Counted from the first letter of the stretch, positions 8,371 through 17,615 are shown. The stretch is 64,000 bases of DNA from Methanosarcina sp. KYL-1 (GCF_024372725.1 NZ_VOUA01000013.1:1-64000), one strand, 5' to 3'. The notes: generated by a model not told the origin, from the letters alone. Made by a program: numbers and translations.

Positions 8371-10440
8371 ATGTTTAAAAACACAAAAATAGGGCATCTG
8401 GTGATAGGATTTGCTCTTCTCCTTGTTTTGATCTTTTTTGTTGGGTACACGGGTTACGACGGCATGAATAATGTTGAGAAGAAAACCCGGGCCATTGAAA
8501 ACATGACCTATATTATGAATAATATGCAGGGGGCCGTGCAAGCAGAGGAAAGGTATATTATTTACGGAGACCCTGCGTACCGGGATACAGTGTACTATCA
8601 TCTTGATCTTGTGCCAACACAGGCAGCGATATCCAGAGAAATATACACCGGTTATCTCGACGAGGTAAATAGAGACCGAATGGAGGCTGTCCTGAAGGCT
8701 TCCAGTGATTACAGGGCATCATTTGACGATTATGTTAAGGCAGAAGATGAACAGGCTGCCATAGAAAGCGAGTTTGTTGTAAAAAGGGCAGAAATGTTCG
8801 GGGTGATCGAAGAGGTCTATCTGGACCAGATGGCCCAGTATAAACAATACGGTGAAAAAGGGGCTGCAGATGAAGTCCTTCTGAAAAAATTGTCTAATGC
8901 TGAGGACACTCAGGAAATCAGGATAATGATGCTGCAGGGCAAAAATGAATATCAGAGCTATATTATCACCGGAGACCACCAGCACGCTGAGAATTATGAT
9001 CAGATTTCGGGGGATGTCATTGAGCACCTTGATAACTTGAGTTTACGCCTGGAAAAGCAGGAAAATATTGATCGTGTAGAAATGATGATTTCTGAGACAG
9101 AGAAAATTAGTGCAGATTTCGGGCGGCTGGTAGTCCTGGAAGAAAGAAAAGCTGCTTCCCAGAAAAATATGGATGTCATAGCCTCACAGGTAGAAGAAAT
9201 CGCTGCATCTGCCAGTGCCGATCAGAAAGATCAATTGGACGCTCTGATCAGGGAATCTGTCGATAAGATCCTTCTTGTCACTCTCCTGTCGATTTTTATC
9301 GGTGCAATCCTCGTTTATGTTATTCTGGACCTCTACAGAAAGCCGATTTACGAATTACTTAACGCTGCTGAGAGTATTTCTAAAGGGGACCTCACGGTTG
9401 AGATTGAAGGAACCTCAAGGAGTGAAATTGCCCTTCTCTCGGAAGCCTTTAAGGGCATGGTTGAAAACCTGAGGCGGCTTATCCGGGAAATTCAGGACGG
9501 TTCGCTCCATCTTGCCACGCTTTCGGAGGAAATGTCTGCCTCTTCCGAGGAGGTGGCATCGGCCTCAAGAAAGATTTCGGATACGGCGACGGAAATTTCT
9601 CACGGGGCAGAAGTACAGACCTCAAAAATAGTCGACATAACCCATGCCATGCAGGACATGACTCACAACATTCAGGAAGTTGCGGACAATACCCAGAAAG
9701 TTTCCAAAAATACGAACCTGGTGAATGACACAGTTAACAATATTGGGGAAGTTTCCAGGGAAGTCCTGACAAAAATGGACCGCATTAAGTCTTCTGTGGG
9801 TGAGACTGAAGTTGTGATTAAAGACCTGGACTCCAAATCCCAGCAGATCAATGAGATCGTGGCGCTTATTACCCGGATTGCCGACCAGACCAATATGCTT
9901 GCGCTCAATGCCGCAATTGAGGCGGCAAGGGCTGGCGAGCACGGCAAAGGCTTTTCTGTCGTGGCCGATGAGGTCCGCAAACTTGCCGAAGAGTCCGGGG
10001 GTGCGGCAAAGAATATTTCAAGGCTGATCGAGGAAATCAGGATTAGCATCAGCAACACGGTAGAGTGCATAGAAGCCAGCAAAGGCGATGTCAGGGTCGG
10101 TTCAGATTCCGTAAACGGGGCCCTTGAGATGGTCAGGGGGATTGTCTCTACGATCAACGACATTACGAATATGATCGAGGACGTTGCTGCCGCAACAGAG
10201 GAACAGTCCGCATCCATTGAAGAGATAACTTCCACCCTGGAGGATATATCCTCAATATCGGAACAGTCCGCAGCAGGGACCCAGGAAGCTGCAGCTGCAC
10301 TTGAAGAACAGAGTGCGTCCATGTCCGAGCTTGCCAGTATGGCCAGTGACCTCTCTTTGCTCGGAGAACGGATGAAGAAAGCTACGGAAAAGTTCCGGAT
10401 CGGGGATTCCGAAAACGGTTCGGAAAAAACATCCGTTTGA
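8371..10440 (+). CDS. Methyl-accepting chemotaxis protein (membrane chemoreceptor)
   Basis: A 689-residue transducer that senses a ligand outside the cell and controls CheA. Layout: membrane helix at residues 9-28, an extracytoplasmic all-helical sensor of about 270 residues, a second membrane helix near 300-320, a HAMP linker to about 373, and a long cytoplasmic coiled coil. The hairpin tip is the near-invariant [20 protein letters not shown], which binds CheW and CheA. Glu/Gln-rich stretches such as [14 protein letters not shown] are typical methylation or deamidation sites. ATG 8371 has AGGTGA eight bases upstream. It sits directly before cheW. The ligand cannot be told from sequence. Confidence 0.97.
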   Translation: MFKNTKIGHLVIGFALLLVLIFFVGYTGYDGMNNVEKKTRAIENMTYIMNNMQGAVQAEERYIIYGDPAYRDTVYYHLDLVPTQAAISREIYTGYLDEVNRDRMEAVLKASSDYRASFDDYVKAEDEQAAIESEFVVKRAEMFGVIEEVYLDQMAQYKQYGEKGAADEVLLKKLSNAEDTQEIRIMMLQGKNEYQSYIITGDHQHAENYDQISGDVIEHLDNLSLRLEKQENIDRVEMMISETEKISADFGRLVVLEERKAASQKNMDVIASQVEEIAASASADQKDQLDALIRESVDKILLVTLLSIFIGAILVYVILDLYRKPIYELLNAAESISKGDLTVEIEGTSRSEIALLSEAFKGMVENLRRLIREIQDGSLHLATLSEEMSASSEEVASASRKISDTATEISHGAEVQTSKIVDITHAMQDMTHNIQEVADNTQKVSKNTNLVNDTVNNIGEVSREVLTKMDRIKSSVGETEVVIKDLDSKSQQINEIVALITRIADQTNMLALNAAIEAARAGEHGKGFSVVADEVRKLAEESGGAAKNISRLIEEIRISISNTVECIEASKGDVRVGSDSVNGALEMVRGIVSTINDITNMIEDVAAATEEQSASIEEITSTLEDISSISEQSAAGTQEAAAALEEQSASMSELASMASDLSLLGERMKKATEKFRIGDSENGSEKTSV

Positions 10441-10461
10441 GGCCTGTTGAGGGGTATTGAC

Positions 10462-10971
10462 ATGTTTGGCGAGACATCAAAGCAGGAAACAGGGGTTTCG
10501 GAGGAAGGGCTTCAGTTAGTGGTCTTTGAGCTTTCGGGAGAAGAGTTCGGGGTCGATATCATGCAGGTCTCCGAAATTCTTCCCTCTCCGAAGATCACCC
10601 GAATCCCCCAGGCTCCTGAATGTGTAAATGGGCTCATCAACCTGCGGGGAAAAATCGTTGTCGTGATCGACCTGAATACCCGCCTGGGATTCAGCCCGAA
10701 GGAGAGTGATGAGCTCTCCCGGATCGTTATAGTGGAAGTAGGCGACACCATCATCGGCATGCTCGTGAATTCCGTAAGACAGGTTATGAGGCTGCCTCTT
10801 TTATGCATTGAACCCACCCCGGAAATGATCAAGTCAAAAATAAATTCCGAATACTTAAACGGAGTCGGGAAGGTAGGGGACAGGCTTCTCATTCTCTTAA
10901 ACCTTGCAAAGGTGCTTGGAGAAGAAGAAGTCGATGAACTCGGGCAACTGGCTTCATCCGGAGAAATGTAA
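10462..10971 (+). CDS. cheW: Chemotaxis coupling protein CheW
   Basis: CheW joins receptors to CheA. The 169-residue product is a single CheW domain with the typical LVVFELSGEEFGVDIMQVSEI start and PECVNGLINLRGKIVVVIDL core. ATG 10462 is preceded by GAGGGG at 7 bases, favouring it over a TTG five codons upstream. It follows the chemoreceptor by about 20 bp and is very likely co-transcribed with it, separately from the minus-strand che operon. The C-terminus is slightly acidic and otherwise unremarkable. Confidence 0.96.
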   Translation: MFGETSKQETGVSEEGLQLVVFELSGEEFGVDIMQVSEILPSPKITRIPQAPECVNGLINLRGKIVVVIDLNTRLGFSPKESDELSRIVIVEVGDTIIGMLVNSVRQVMRLPLLCIEPTPEMIKSKINSEYLNGVGKVGDRLLILLNLAKVLGEEEVDELGQLASSGEM

Positions 10972-11013
10972 GAGAAATATGATTTTATATGTGAATAGAA
11001 ACTTTTCCTTAAG

Positions 11014-12294
11014 ATGAACCCGATCCTTATCTTCCTTTTTGCCCTTGTCTGCATCCTGCTCTTTACCGCCAGGTTCAGGTTTCACCCTTTTTTGAGCCTT
11101 GTTTCCGTATCCATTCTCACAGGGATCCTCGCAGGGCAGCCCCTGGGTGCAGTGGAAGCGGTAACTGCAGGCATGGGCAGGGTCTTTTCCCATTTTGCGG
11201 TCATCATCACCTGCGGGAGCGTTATCGGGCTCTTGCTCCAGCGGACCGGGGGTATGTCCGTAATCGCCGATGACATCATGCGTTTTTCCAGGAATCCCCT
11301 GCTTTCCCTGAATTTTCTGGGTTTTCTTTTCTCGGTGCCCGTGATGTGCTGCATCCTGGCCTATGTCATCTTTGTCCCGATAGCAAAAGAGCTTTCATCC
11401 AAACTTCATAACCCCTCCATTTCCACTGCAACTGCACTTGCACTGGGTGCCCTTGCCTCTTTTAACCTCGTCTACCCTTCCCCTGTGATACTTTCGGCAG
11501 CAGGGGAGCTTTCTGCAAATACGGATATGCTCATCATCATGGGATTTTTTATTGCCCTTCCCACTTCTATTGCAGGCTACCTCTATGCCAGAAGGTTCAC
11601 TGGAGCAGAAGCTACCGGCTTTTCAGGCGCAGGTGAGCAGATAATGCCGGAATTCGGCAAACCTCACAGGCTTGAAGCCTATGGCCCGGTTTTTTTCCCG
11701 CTCCTCCTTATCCTTTCACAGGCAGGTTTTGAGCACCCTCCTTCCCTTCTAGCCTTCCTCGGGGACCCTAATGTAGCTCTCCTGATAGGTGTCCTTCTCT
11801 CCCTTTTCTCCGGCAGGGGACTGGGAGCTGCCGAGCTCAGGGCCCTCGTAGAAAAAGCCGTAAGAAGAGGTGGAGTTGTCCTTCTCGACCTCTGCGGAGG
11901 CGGGGCACTTGGCGCAACCCTTGCCCTGACAGGGGTAGGCCAGGCCCTGGGGCAGCTCTTCATGCAGCTGAACATGCCCCATATACTTGTGCCGTTTCTT
12001 GTTGCTGCAGCTTTCCAAACCGTGCAGGGTTCAAGGGTCGTGACCATGCTTGTTGCCCCTTCCCTCCTGATGCCCCTGGTTCCGGAGCTTGGACTTCCTG
12101 TGGAAATTCTCATACTTGCAATGGCCTCAGGCACTTTCGTATTTTCCCACGTCAACGACCCTTTCTTCTGGATTTTCGGGGAACTGGCTGAACTGGAACC
12201 CCCTCAGGTCTTTAGGGCTTACACGCTGGGGGGAGCTCTGATGGGAGGGGTAAGCTTCCTGCTGGTCTGTGGAGCCTACGTTTTCTTCTACTGA
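11014..12294 (+). CDS. GntP-family permease (gluconate/organic acid:H+ symporter type)
   Basis: A 426-residue, very hydrophobic membrane protein with about 10-12 predicted helices. It resembles GntP-type permeases: the N-terminal GGMSVIADDI region, the conserved serine/proline-rich loop and a C-terminal VNDPFFWIFGE that corresponds to a conserved GntP segment. The family moves gluconate and related hydroxy acids with protons in bacteria; the substrate in a methanogen is unknown. It starts 42 bp after cheW on the same strand, so it may be in the chemoreceptor transcript. That is unusual and could hint that the receptor senses what the permease imports, which is inference only. Confidence 0.85.
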   Translation: MNPILIFLFALVCILLFTARFRFHPFLSLVSVSILTGILAGQPLGAVEAVTAGMGRVFSHFAVIITCGSVIGLLLQRTGGMSVIADDIMRFSRNPLLSLNFLGFLFSVPVMCCILAYVIFVPIAKELSSKLHNPSISTATALALGALASFNLVYPSPVILSAAGELSANTDMLIIMGFFIALPTSIAGYLYARRFTGAEATGFSGAGEQIMPEFGKPHRLEAYGPVFFPLLLILSQAGFEHPPSLLAFLGDPNVALLIGVLLSLFSGRGLGAAELRALVEKAVRRGGVVLLDLCGGGALGATLALTGVGQALGQLFMQLNMPHILVPFLVAAAFQTVQGSRVVTMLVAPSLLMPLVPELGLPVEILILAMASGTFVFSHVNDPFFWIFGELAELEPPQVFRAYTLGGALMGGVSFLLVCGAYVFFY

Positions 12295-12365
12295 AACTGT
12301 GTTCTGGTCTTTTTTCTGGTCCCTTTCTGGTTATTTTTTGCCACATCTCAAATAATATTTTATAA

Positions 12366-12382
12366 TTTGGTATATGGCAAAC
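12366..12382. promoter_or_regulatory. Operator-like site 1 upstream of the DtxR-family regulator
   Basis: TTTGGTATATGGCAAAC, a partly palindromic 17-mer, ends 31 bp before the regulator start codon. It matches the site at 13003-13019 at 15 of 17 positions and the site at 12963-12979 somewhat less well. Position and sharing suggest autoregulation by the metalloregulator encoded next door. Confidence 0.6.
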
Positions 12383-12413
12383 AAATAAATACCCGTTATT
12401 TGAATTTCTCTAT

Positions 12414-12863
12414 ATGAATGAACAGAGCTGTCCGGAGTTTACAGGCCTGGAACTCTCGCCGAGAAAAGTGGATTACCTTAAGTTCATTCTGGAAAAAGGA
12501 GGCACAGTCAAGACTACCGAGATCTCCTCCAGTCTGAAGGTTGATCCCTCAACCACAAGCAAGACCTTGAATGAACTTGCAGGGGCAGGTTACCTGAACC
12601 ATGTGCCCTACAAGGGCGTGGATTTGACGGAGCTGGGGGAAGTATATGCGGAATTCCTTGTCAGGCGGCACAGGATCTTGAGCCTTCTTTTAACTCATTA
12701 TGGCCTCTCAACGGAAGAGGCATGTTCCGAGGTTTCCCGTCTTGAGGCTTTCGTTTCCAGGGATGCGGTTAACAAAATCTGCAGCGCGATGGGCCATCCG
12801 ATGGTCGGGGTATGTGGAGAGATAACCCACGAGAAATGTTTCCATGAGGAACATCACAGTTGA
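12414..12863 (+). CDS. DtxR/MntR-family metal-dependent transcriptional regulator
   Basis: A 149-residue regulator. Residues 15-75 form a winged helix-turn-helix (VKTTEISSSLKVDPSTTSKTLNELAGAGYL) of DtxR type; residues 80-140 form the helical metal-binding and dimerisation domain (LTELGEVYAEFLVRRHRIL, then SRLEAFVSRDAVNKI). The short C-terminus is rich in His, Cys and Glu (THEKCFHEEHHS), which could add metal ligands. There is no C-terminal SH3-like FeoA domain. It lies upstream of a ZnuABC-type importer and shares operator-like sites with it, so it probably represses that importer when metal is abundant. No clear ribosome site precedes ATG 12414, so the message may be leaderless or nearly so. 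Confidence 0.9.
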   Translation: MNEQSCPEFTGLELSPRKVDYLKFILEKGGTVKTTEISSSLKVDPSTTSKTLNELAGAGYLNHVPYKGVDLTELGEVYAEFLVRRHRILSLLLTHYGLSTEEACSEVSRLEAFVSRDAVNKICSAMGHPMVGVCGEITHEKCFHEEHHS

Positions 12864-12961
12864 ATACCGGCATGAATGAACCTTTACAGCGCAGCTGAAA
12901 AGCAAACAAGCAGGCAAAAAAACAGGTAAACAATCACGTAAACAAACTCGCGATTCAAAAA

Positions 12962-12978
12962 TTTGGGTATACTCCAAA
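12962..12978. promoter_or_regulatory. Operator-like site 2 upstream of znuA
   Basis: TTTGGGTATACTCCAAA forms an inverted repeat TTTGG-N7-CCAAA. A degenerate half copy (ATACTCCAAAAA) follows at 12990-13001. It lies between the regulator and the solute-binding protein gene and matches the other two sites of the set. Confidence 0.65.
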
Positions 12979-13002
12979 AATAAGCTAGAATACTCCAAAA
13001 AG

Positions 13003-13019
13003 TTGGGTATATGCCAAAC
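13003..13019. promoter_or_regulatory. Operator-like site 3 upstream of znuA
   Basis: TTGGGTATATGCCAAAC, an inverted repeat TTGG-N7-CCAA, 15 of 17 identical to the site upstream of the regulator. The centre-to-centre distance to site 2 is about 41 bp, four helical turns, compatible with two dimers on one face of the DNA. Confidence 0.65.
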
Positions 13020-13155
13020 TTGTCTTTGCCAAATTTGTCTTGTTCCAAAATCACTGAAATATTTTGGATATTGCTGAAAGTCGGGCTACTAAAAAACGGG
13101 CTACTAAAAACGAACTGCCAAAAAAGGGATTGCTAAAAACGGGATTGGTGTAAAA

Positions 13156-14214
13156 ATGAAGATGAAGAGAATGGGATTCGGAAGCATGAAGCTGAAAATT
13201 CTACCTGTTTTAGTGCTTTTGGTTATTGGTCTAAGCCTTTTTGCCAGCGGCTGCACGGGCCCTGGGGAAAACCAGGGTGACGAAGGGGCCGGAAACGGGA
13301 CTGAAGCGGGTGTAGTGGAAGAACCTATTATTGTTGCTGTAAGTGTCCTTCCCCAGGCTGAATTTGTAGAAAAGGTCGGAGGGGACCGGGTAAAGGCCGT
13401 TGTCATGATCCCTCCCGGGGCAAGCCCTGCCACCCATGAACCCTCAGCCGGGCAGCTCAGGGAAGTGAGCGAAGCCCGGATGTACGCTATCGTCGGTGCT
13501 GGCCTGCCCTTTGAGGAAGTCTGGATGGACAAGATCGAGGCCGTCAACAGTGAAATGCTGGTTGTGGACTGCTCGAAAGGGATCGAACTCAGGGAACTGG
13601 CTGCTCACAACCATGGGGACGAAGAAGGCGATGTGCATGCCGAAGGGTCGGGAGAAGGGTATGCCGAAGAGCTTGAAGGCGACCTTGAAGGTGAGCCCGG
13701 AGCTGAAGGGGAAGAGCACGCCCACGAAGGCCTTGACCCCCACATCTGGACATCCCCTGCAAATGCGAAGATAATGGTCCAGAACATCTATGAGGGGCTT
13801 GTGGAGGTCGACCCTGAGAATGAAGCTTATTATGCCGCAAACAGGGACGCTTACCTGGAAGAACTGGATGCTCTGGATGCGAGGATAAGGGCAAAGCTGG
13901 AGGGGCGCAAGGAAAGGAGCTTCATGGTCTTTCACCCGTCCTGGGGCTATTTTGCCGCCGATTACGGGCTGAATATGATTCCGATAGAAATTGAAGGAAA
14001 AGAACCGAGTGCACAGGACCTGACCCGGCTGATTAGCGTTGCAAAGGAGAAGAATGTCAAAGTCATCTTTATCCAGGCCCAGTTCAGCACACGGAGCGCG
14101 GAAGCTGTGGCTGAGGAGATCGGAGGAGAAGTGGTGGTTGTGGACCCACTTGCAAAAGATTATATTGCAAATATGGACGAAGTGTCCGATATCTTCGCCA
14201 GGAACCTCGTTTAA
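13156..14214 (+). CDS. Metal ABC transporter solute-binding lipoprotein (ZnuA-like)
   Basis: The 352-residue protein captures a divalent metal, probably zinc or manganese, outside the membrane and delivers it to the importer. It begins with a lipoprotein signal peptide ending in FASGC (lipidated Cys33). The fold is cluster A-I: ATHEPSAGQLRE and GLDPHIWTSP carry metal-ligand histidines. Between them lies a His/Asp/Glu-rich loop (about residues 153-190, HNHGDEEGDVHAEG and later EEHAHEG), a feature typical of zinc-binding members. It is followed by the ATPase and permease genes on the same strand, with about 90-100 bp spacers. Zinc is favoured by the loop; manganese is possible. Confidence 0.93.
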   Translation: MKMKRMGFGSMKLKILPVLVLLVIGLSLFASGCTGPGENQGDEGAGNGTEAGVVEEPIIVAVSVLPQAEFVEKVGGDRVKAVVMIPPGASPATHEPSAGQLREVSEARMYAIVGAGLPFEEVWMDKIEAVNSEMLVVDCSKGIELRELAAHNHGDEEGDVHAEGSGEGYAEELEGDLEGEPGAEGEEHAHEGLDPHIWTSPANAKIMVQNIYEGLVEVDPENEAYYAANRDAYLEELDALDARIRAKLEGRKERSFMVFHPSWGYFAADYGLNMIPIEIEGKEPSAQDLTRLISVAKEKNVKVIFIQAQFSTRSAEAVAEEIGGEVVVVDPLAKDYIANMDEVSDIFARNLV

Positions 14215-14300
14215 GGTCGTTGAAGTTTTGAGTTTTCGGTTAAATATCAAAATAGCATAAGCCGGGATGAGAATAAAAACGATAGGTGGAATGAAAGGCA

Positions 14301-15065
14301 ATGGAGAAGGTCGTAGAAATTAAAGACGTCTGGGTGCGCTATGGAAACCAGGTGATCCTGGAGTCCGTGAACCTGGAACTTGCAGAACCCGCAGGGCTGC
14401 TCGGGATCATCGGGCCAAACGGGGGAGGAAAAACCACCTTCCTGAAAGTACTCCTGGGGCTTTTAAAGCCATACAGGGGAAGCGTGAAGCTTTTTGGAAA
14501 ACCTCCTGAAAAGAGCAGGGACCTTGTGGGCTATGTGCCCCAGTACAAGCGTTTTGACTTTGATTTCCCAATAAGTGTCTGGGAAGTGGTCCTTACAGGG
14601 CGGATGAGCCACACGGGCTTCCTGAAGAAATACAGTGAGGAAGATAAAAAGGCTGCTGAAGAAGCCTTAAAGACCGTGGAGATGTTCCAGTATAAGGACC
14701 GGCAGATAGGGCAGCTCTCAGGCGGGCAGAGGCAGAGGGTCTTTATTGCCCGGGCCCTTGCCACAAACCCCAAACTCCTGCTCCTGGACGAGCCCAACTC
14801 CGGGCTTGACCCCCACATGCAGGACGAACTCTACCGCCTTCTGGACCGGCTTAAAAAAGATATGGCGGTTATTATGGTTACCCACGACCTGAGCGCAGTT
14901 TCGGTCTACGTGGACCGGATCGCCTGCTTAAACCGCAAGCTTCACTACCACAATTCCAGGGAAATCCCGGTTGAGGACCTTGAAGCTACCTACCAGTGCC
15001 CGGTAGAACTGATCGCCCACGGGGTACCTCACAGGGTGCTTGAGCGGCATAACGGGAATTCCTGA
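14301..15065 (+). CDS. Metal ABC transporter ATP-binding protein (ZnuC-like)
   Basis: A 254-residue cytoplasmic ATPase powering metal import. Walker A is GPNGGGKTT near residue 38, the ABC signature is LSGGQRQRV, Walker B is LLLLDEPNSGLD, and the switch histidine follows in VMVTHDL. The DPHMQDELYRLL segment and the overall length fit the ZnuC/MntB group. It lies between the binding-protein and permease genes, with AGGTGG upstream of its ATG. The adjacent partners, not the ATPase itself, set the substrate call. Confidence 0.94.
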   Translation: MEKVVEIKDVWVRYGNQVILESVNLELAEPAGLLGIIGPNGGGKTTFLKVLLGLLKPYRGSVKLFGKPPEKSRDLVGYVPQYKRFDFDFPISVWEVVLTGRMSHTGFLKKYSEEDKKAAEEALKTVEMFQYKDRQIGQLSGGQRQRVFIARALATNPKLLLLDEPNSGLDPHMQDELYRLLDRLKKDMAVIMVTHDLSAVSVYVDRIACLNRKLHYHNSREIPVEDLEATYQCPVELIAHGVPHRVLERHNGNS

Positions 15066-15164
15066 TTCCGGATGATTCTGAAATAATAATCCTGGAAACC
15101 GATCCTGAACAGGAGAATTTGAAAACTCGGCCCCGGAACTGATCCTGACAAGGAGAAATGAAAA

Positions 15165-16001
15165 ATGTTTGAACTTCTGCAGTACAGCTTCATCCAGAAC
15201 GCCCTCGCCGCCGCAGTCCTCGCCAGCATCGCCTGCGGGATAATAGGCGTCTATGTGGTGGTAAAAAAGATCGTCTTCATAAGCGGCGGGATAGCCCATG
15301 CTTCGTTTGGGGGGATAGGCCTCGGCTATTATCTGGGGATCAACCCCATGTTCGGCGTTGTTCCCTTCAGCCTTTTATCGGCCCTGGTCATGGGTACGGT
15401 GAGCAAGAAATCCAAAATCCCGGAAGACAGTGCAATCGGCATCCTCTGGTCCCTGGGGATGGCTCTCGGGATCATCTTCGTCTACCTGACTCCGGGCTAT
15501 GCCCCTGACCTCATGACCTACCTCTTCGGAAACATCCTGACCGTGCCCCGTTTTGACCTCTACCTGATGCTTGCCTTAGACGCGGTCATCGTGGGCGCAG
15601 TTTACCTTTTCTACAAGGAATTCCTTGCCCTCTGCTTCGACGAAGAGTTCACTACCGTACAGGGCGTCCCGACCCAGAAGCTCTATCTCCTCCTGCTCTG
15701 CATAATCGCCCTCACTATAGTCGTCCTGATCAAGGTAGTCGGGATCATCCTGGTCATAGCCCTCCTGACCATCCCCGCCACCCTGAGCCGCAAATTCACC
15801 CACAACCTGAAACAGATGATGTTGATCTCCATCCTCTTCGGAGGCGTGATCAGTGTCACAGGCATCGGCCTGTCCTATGCCCTGGACGTCCCTTCAGGGG
15901 CAACAATCATCCTGGTGCTGAGTTTCGTGTACGGGCTGGTAGCCGTCGGGATGGAGATGCTTGACGGAAGAGGAGTTTCCGGGGCTAAAAACAGTCCCTG
16001 A
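15165..16001 (+). CDS. Metal ABC transporter permease (ZnuB/MntB-like)
   Basis: A 278-residue integral membrane protein with about eight hydrophobic helices, matching the ABC-3 permease family. The segments VYVVVKKIVFISGGIAHASFGG and GIILVIALLTIPATLSRKF are conserved family features. It completes the importer with the binding protein and ATPase upstream. A GGAG ribosome site lies about 7 bases before ATG 15165. The gene ends at 16001 and is followed by more than 500 bp of non-coding DNA, so the operon probably stops here. Confidence 0.93.
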   Translation: MFELLQYSFIQNALAAAVLASIACGIIGVYVVVKKIVFISGGIAHASFGGIGLGYYLGINPMFGVVPFSLLSALVMGTVSKKSKIPEDSAIGILWSLGMALGIIFVYLTPGYAPDLMTYLFGNILTVPRFDLYLMLALDAVIVGAVYLFYKEFLALCFDEEFTTVQGVPTQKLYLLLLCIIALTIVVLIKVVGIILVIALLTIPATLSRKFTHNLKQMMLISILFGGVISVTGIGLSYALDVPSGATIILVLSFVYGLVAVGMEMLDGRGVSGAKNSP

Positions 16002-16537
16002 AGCTCATTTTTGTGAATTTGTGTTTTTTATAAGAGTATTTATGGACTGAAGGGGACATTTTGATAAAATTATACAACAAAGATTTTATATAGAGTGAGC
16101 CGCAAGAAGCTTTTGGATTTACTCCAGTTTACTTTACATAACTTCCACGATTGAGGCGACCAGGGAAAAAAACGGAATCTAAAGACACCACTGGGAAAAA
16201 CGATTACCCACCTCTTCAAGTGGGGGAAGTAGCTGACCTGAAAACAAACAAAAAAAACAAAAACAAAACAATTATAAACACGTAAATATCAGCACATGTA
16301 CTTACAAGGTCACCTATAAGTCACATGTGTACTGTCAAAAAACCACCTGACAGGTAAACATATGTCCCGTCAACATATGTGCTGTCAGCATTGTACTATC
16401 AGCGTGTGCACCCACACACAAAGCCACCTCAAAAACGGGTAAAGTGACTGGACCTCTCAAAAAGAGGATAAAACGGAAACTTCCAACCACCACCTTAAAA
16501 CGAAAAAAACAAAAAAACATCACACCAGGGTGATAAA
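16002..16537. other. Intergenic region with adenine-rich runs and repeated palindromes
   Basis: No gene seen. After an A-rich stretch at 16225-16272 comes a cluster of ACATGT/ACATATGT palindromes at 16294-16387, annotated separately. The region probably holds the promoter of the unknown gene at 16538. Confidence 0.6.
16323..16387. promoter_or_regulatory. Three copies of a 15-bp palindrome-core motif
   Basis: The motif ACATRTGTNCYGTCA occurs at 16323-16337, 16358-16372 and 16373-16387. Each has a palindromic core (ACATGTG or ACATATGT) followed by GTCA. A degraded copy follows at 16388-16401 and another core lies at 16294. The array ends about 150 bp before the next gene. It could be a regulator-binding array or a decayed tandem repeat. 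Confidence 0.45.
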
Positions 16538-16993
16538 ATGGACCGTGAAACAACCCGGGATCAAAACATAGAAGAAAACGAAATTTTCGATGGTGAAAAC
16601 CTGAATCTTCCGGATATGCCTCTTCCGGAAACTGACAACGTTTTACATTCGATTTTAAACTCCTTAAACCAGAACATCGCAGACTTTTATACTTTTGTAA
16701 AATTCACGAACTATCTGTCTGAGGACCATTTAAACGTCGAACTGCTGAAAAGAAGCATGGGCATCCACAGGGATTTTTCAGCCCTGTTCCTGCACACTAA
16801 AGAAGAATTTGTGTTCGTTTATCCTGAGTTTATGGAGAAAACGGAGAAACTCTTATTCAAAGGGGATGTGGGCAGCGACTGCTTAAAATACACTCACAAA
16901 ATCTGTAAAGCGGTCAGTGACTACAAAATAGCATTACACAGAGAAGGGTATTTGCCTGACCTTAGAAGGCAGCTGCCGTTGGCTGACATTTGA
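16538..16993 (+). CDS. Uncharacterised acidic protein
   Basis: I do not recognise this 151-residue protein. It is preceded by a strong GGTGAT ribosome site three bases from ATG, which supports it as a real gene. The first 35 residues are acidic and probably disordered; the rest looks helical, with aromatic-rich stretches (NQNIADFYTFVKFTNYLSED, EEFVFVYPEFMEKTEKLLF). There is no signal peptide or membrane segment. It stands alone between the metal importer and the por operon, with an unusual palindrome cluster upstream. Function is unknown. Confidence 0.75.
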   Translation: MDRETTRDQNIEENEIFDGENLNLPDMPLPETDNVLHSILNSLNQNIADFYTFVKFTNYLSEDHLNVELLKRSMGIHRDFSALFLHTKEEFVFVYPEFMEKTEKLLFKGDVGSDCLKYTHKICKAVSDYKIALHREGYLPDLRRQLPLADI

Positions 16994-17340
16994 TCAGCCG
17001 ACAACGTACTTTCTTCTATAATTTTTTAAAATTTTTGTAGATTTTTAAAATTTTTAAAATCTTCCTATACTTTTTTCCCATTTTATACATTTCTTCTTTT
17101 CCAAAATAGGTCCGGAGCTGCTCGCCTTGCTCTTTAACTGGAAATTGAGAAAAAAGTCGTCTATTAGAACCTCGGCGCCTCTGAGTTTAAAGGCTATACA
17201 GTGGTCTGATTACAGTGGTCTGATGTGGAAACTCCTGACTGTTTCAATAATTCGTGGCACTTCTGGAATCTAGTAAGAAATTTCAGTACACCCTTAGTAT
17301 TATATTTAGTAAAAGATATTTAGCATGCAAGGCATCTGTG
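16994..17340. other. AT-rich intergenic stretch
   Basis: Downstream of the unknown gene is a run of AAATTTTTAAAAT-like sequence (17020-17070). A direct repeat of ACAGTGGTCTGAT lies at about 17199-17225. No gene or RNA was recognised. Confidence 0.55.
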
Positions 17341-17520
17341 AAAAACGGTGTCTTTAAAAACGATTTCTTTAAAAACGATTTCTTTAAAAACGGTGTCTTT
17401 AAAAACGGTGTCTTTAAAAACGGTGTCTTTAAAAACGGTGTCTTTAAAAACGGTGTCTTTAAAAACGGTGTCTTTAAAAACGGTGTCTTTAAAAACGGTG
17501 TCTTTAAAAACGGTGTCTTC
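17341..17520. repeat. 15-bp tandem repeat, 12 copies
   Basis: AAAAACGGTGTCTTT is repeated 12 times in exact register. Units 2 and 3 carry GATT in place of GGTG, and the last base of unit 12 is C. The unit is a multiple of three, so a frame encoding repeated FKNGV stays open. That frame has no ribosome site and no recognisable domain, and I do not call it a gene. It lies in the 3' region of the por operon. Confidence 0.95.
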
Positions 17521-17615
17521 TACGCAGATGCCTGCCCCTTCTACACAAAAGTCTTTTCCTGGTTCCTTTGATTTTTTGATTAAATCTTTTATTTCTGATC
17601 CTTATCTTGCTCCAG

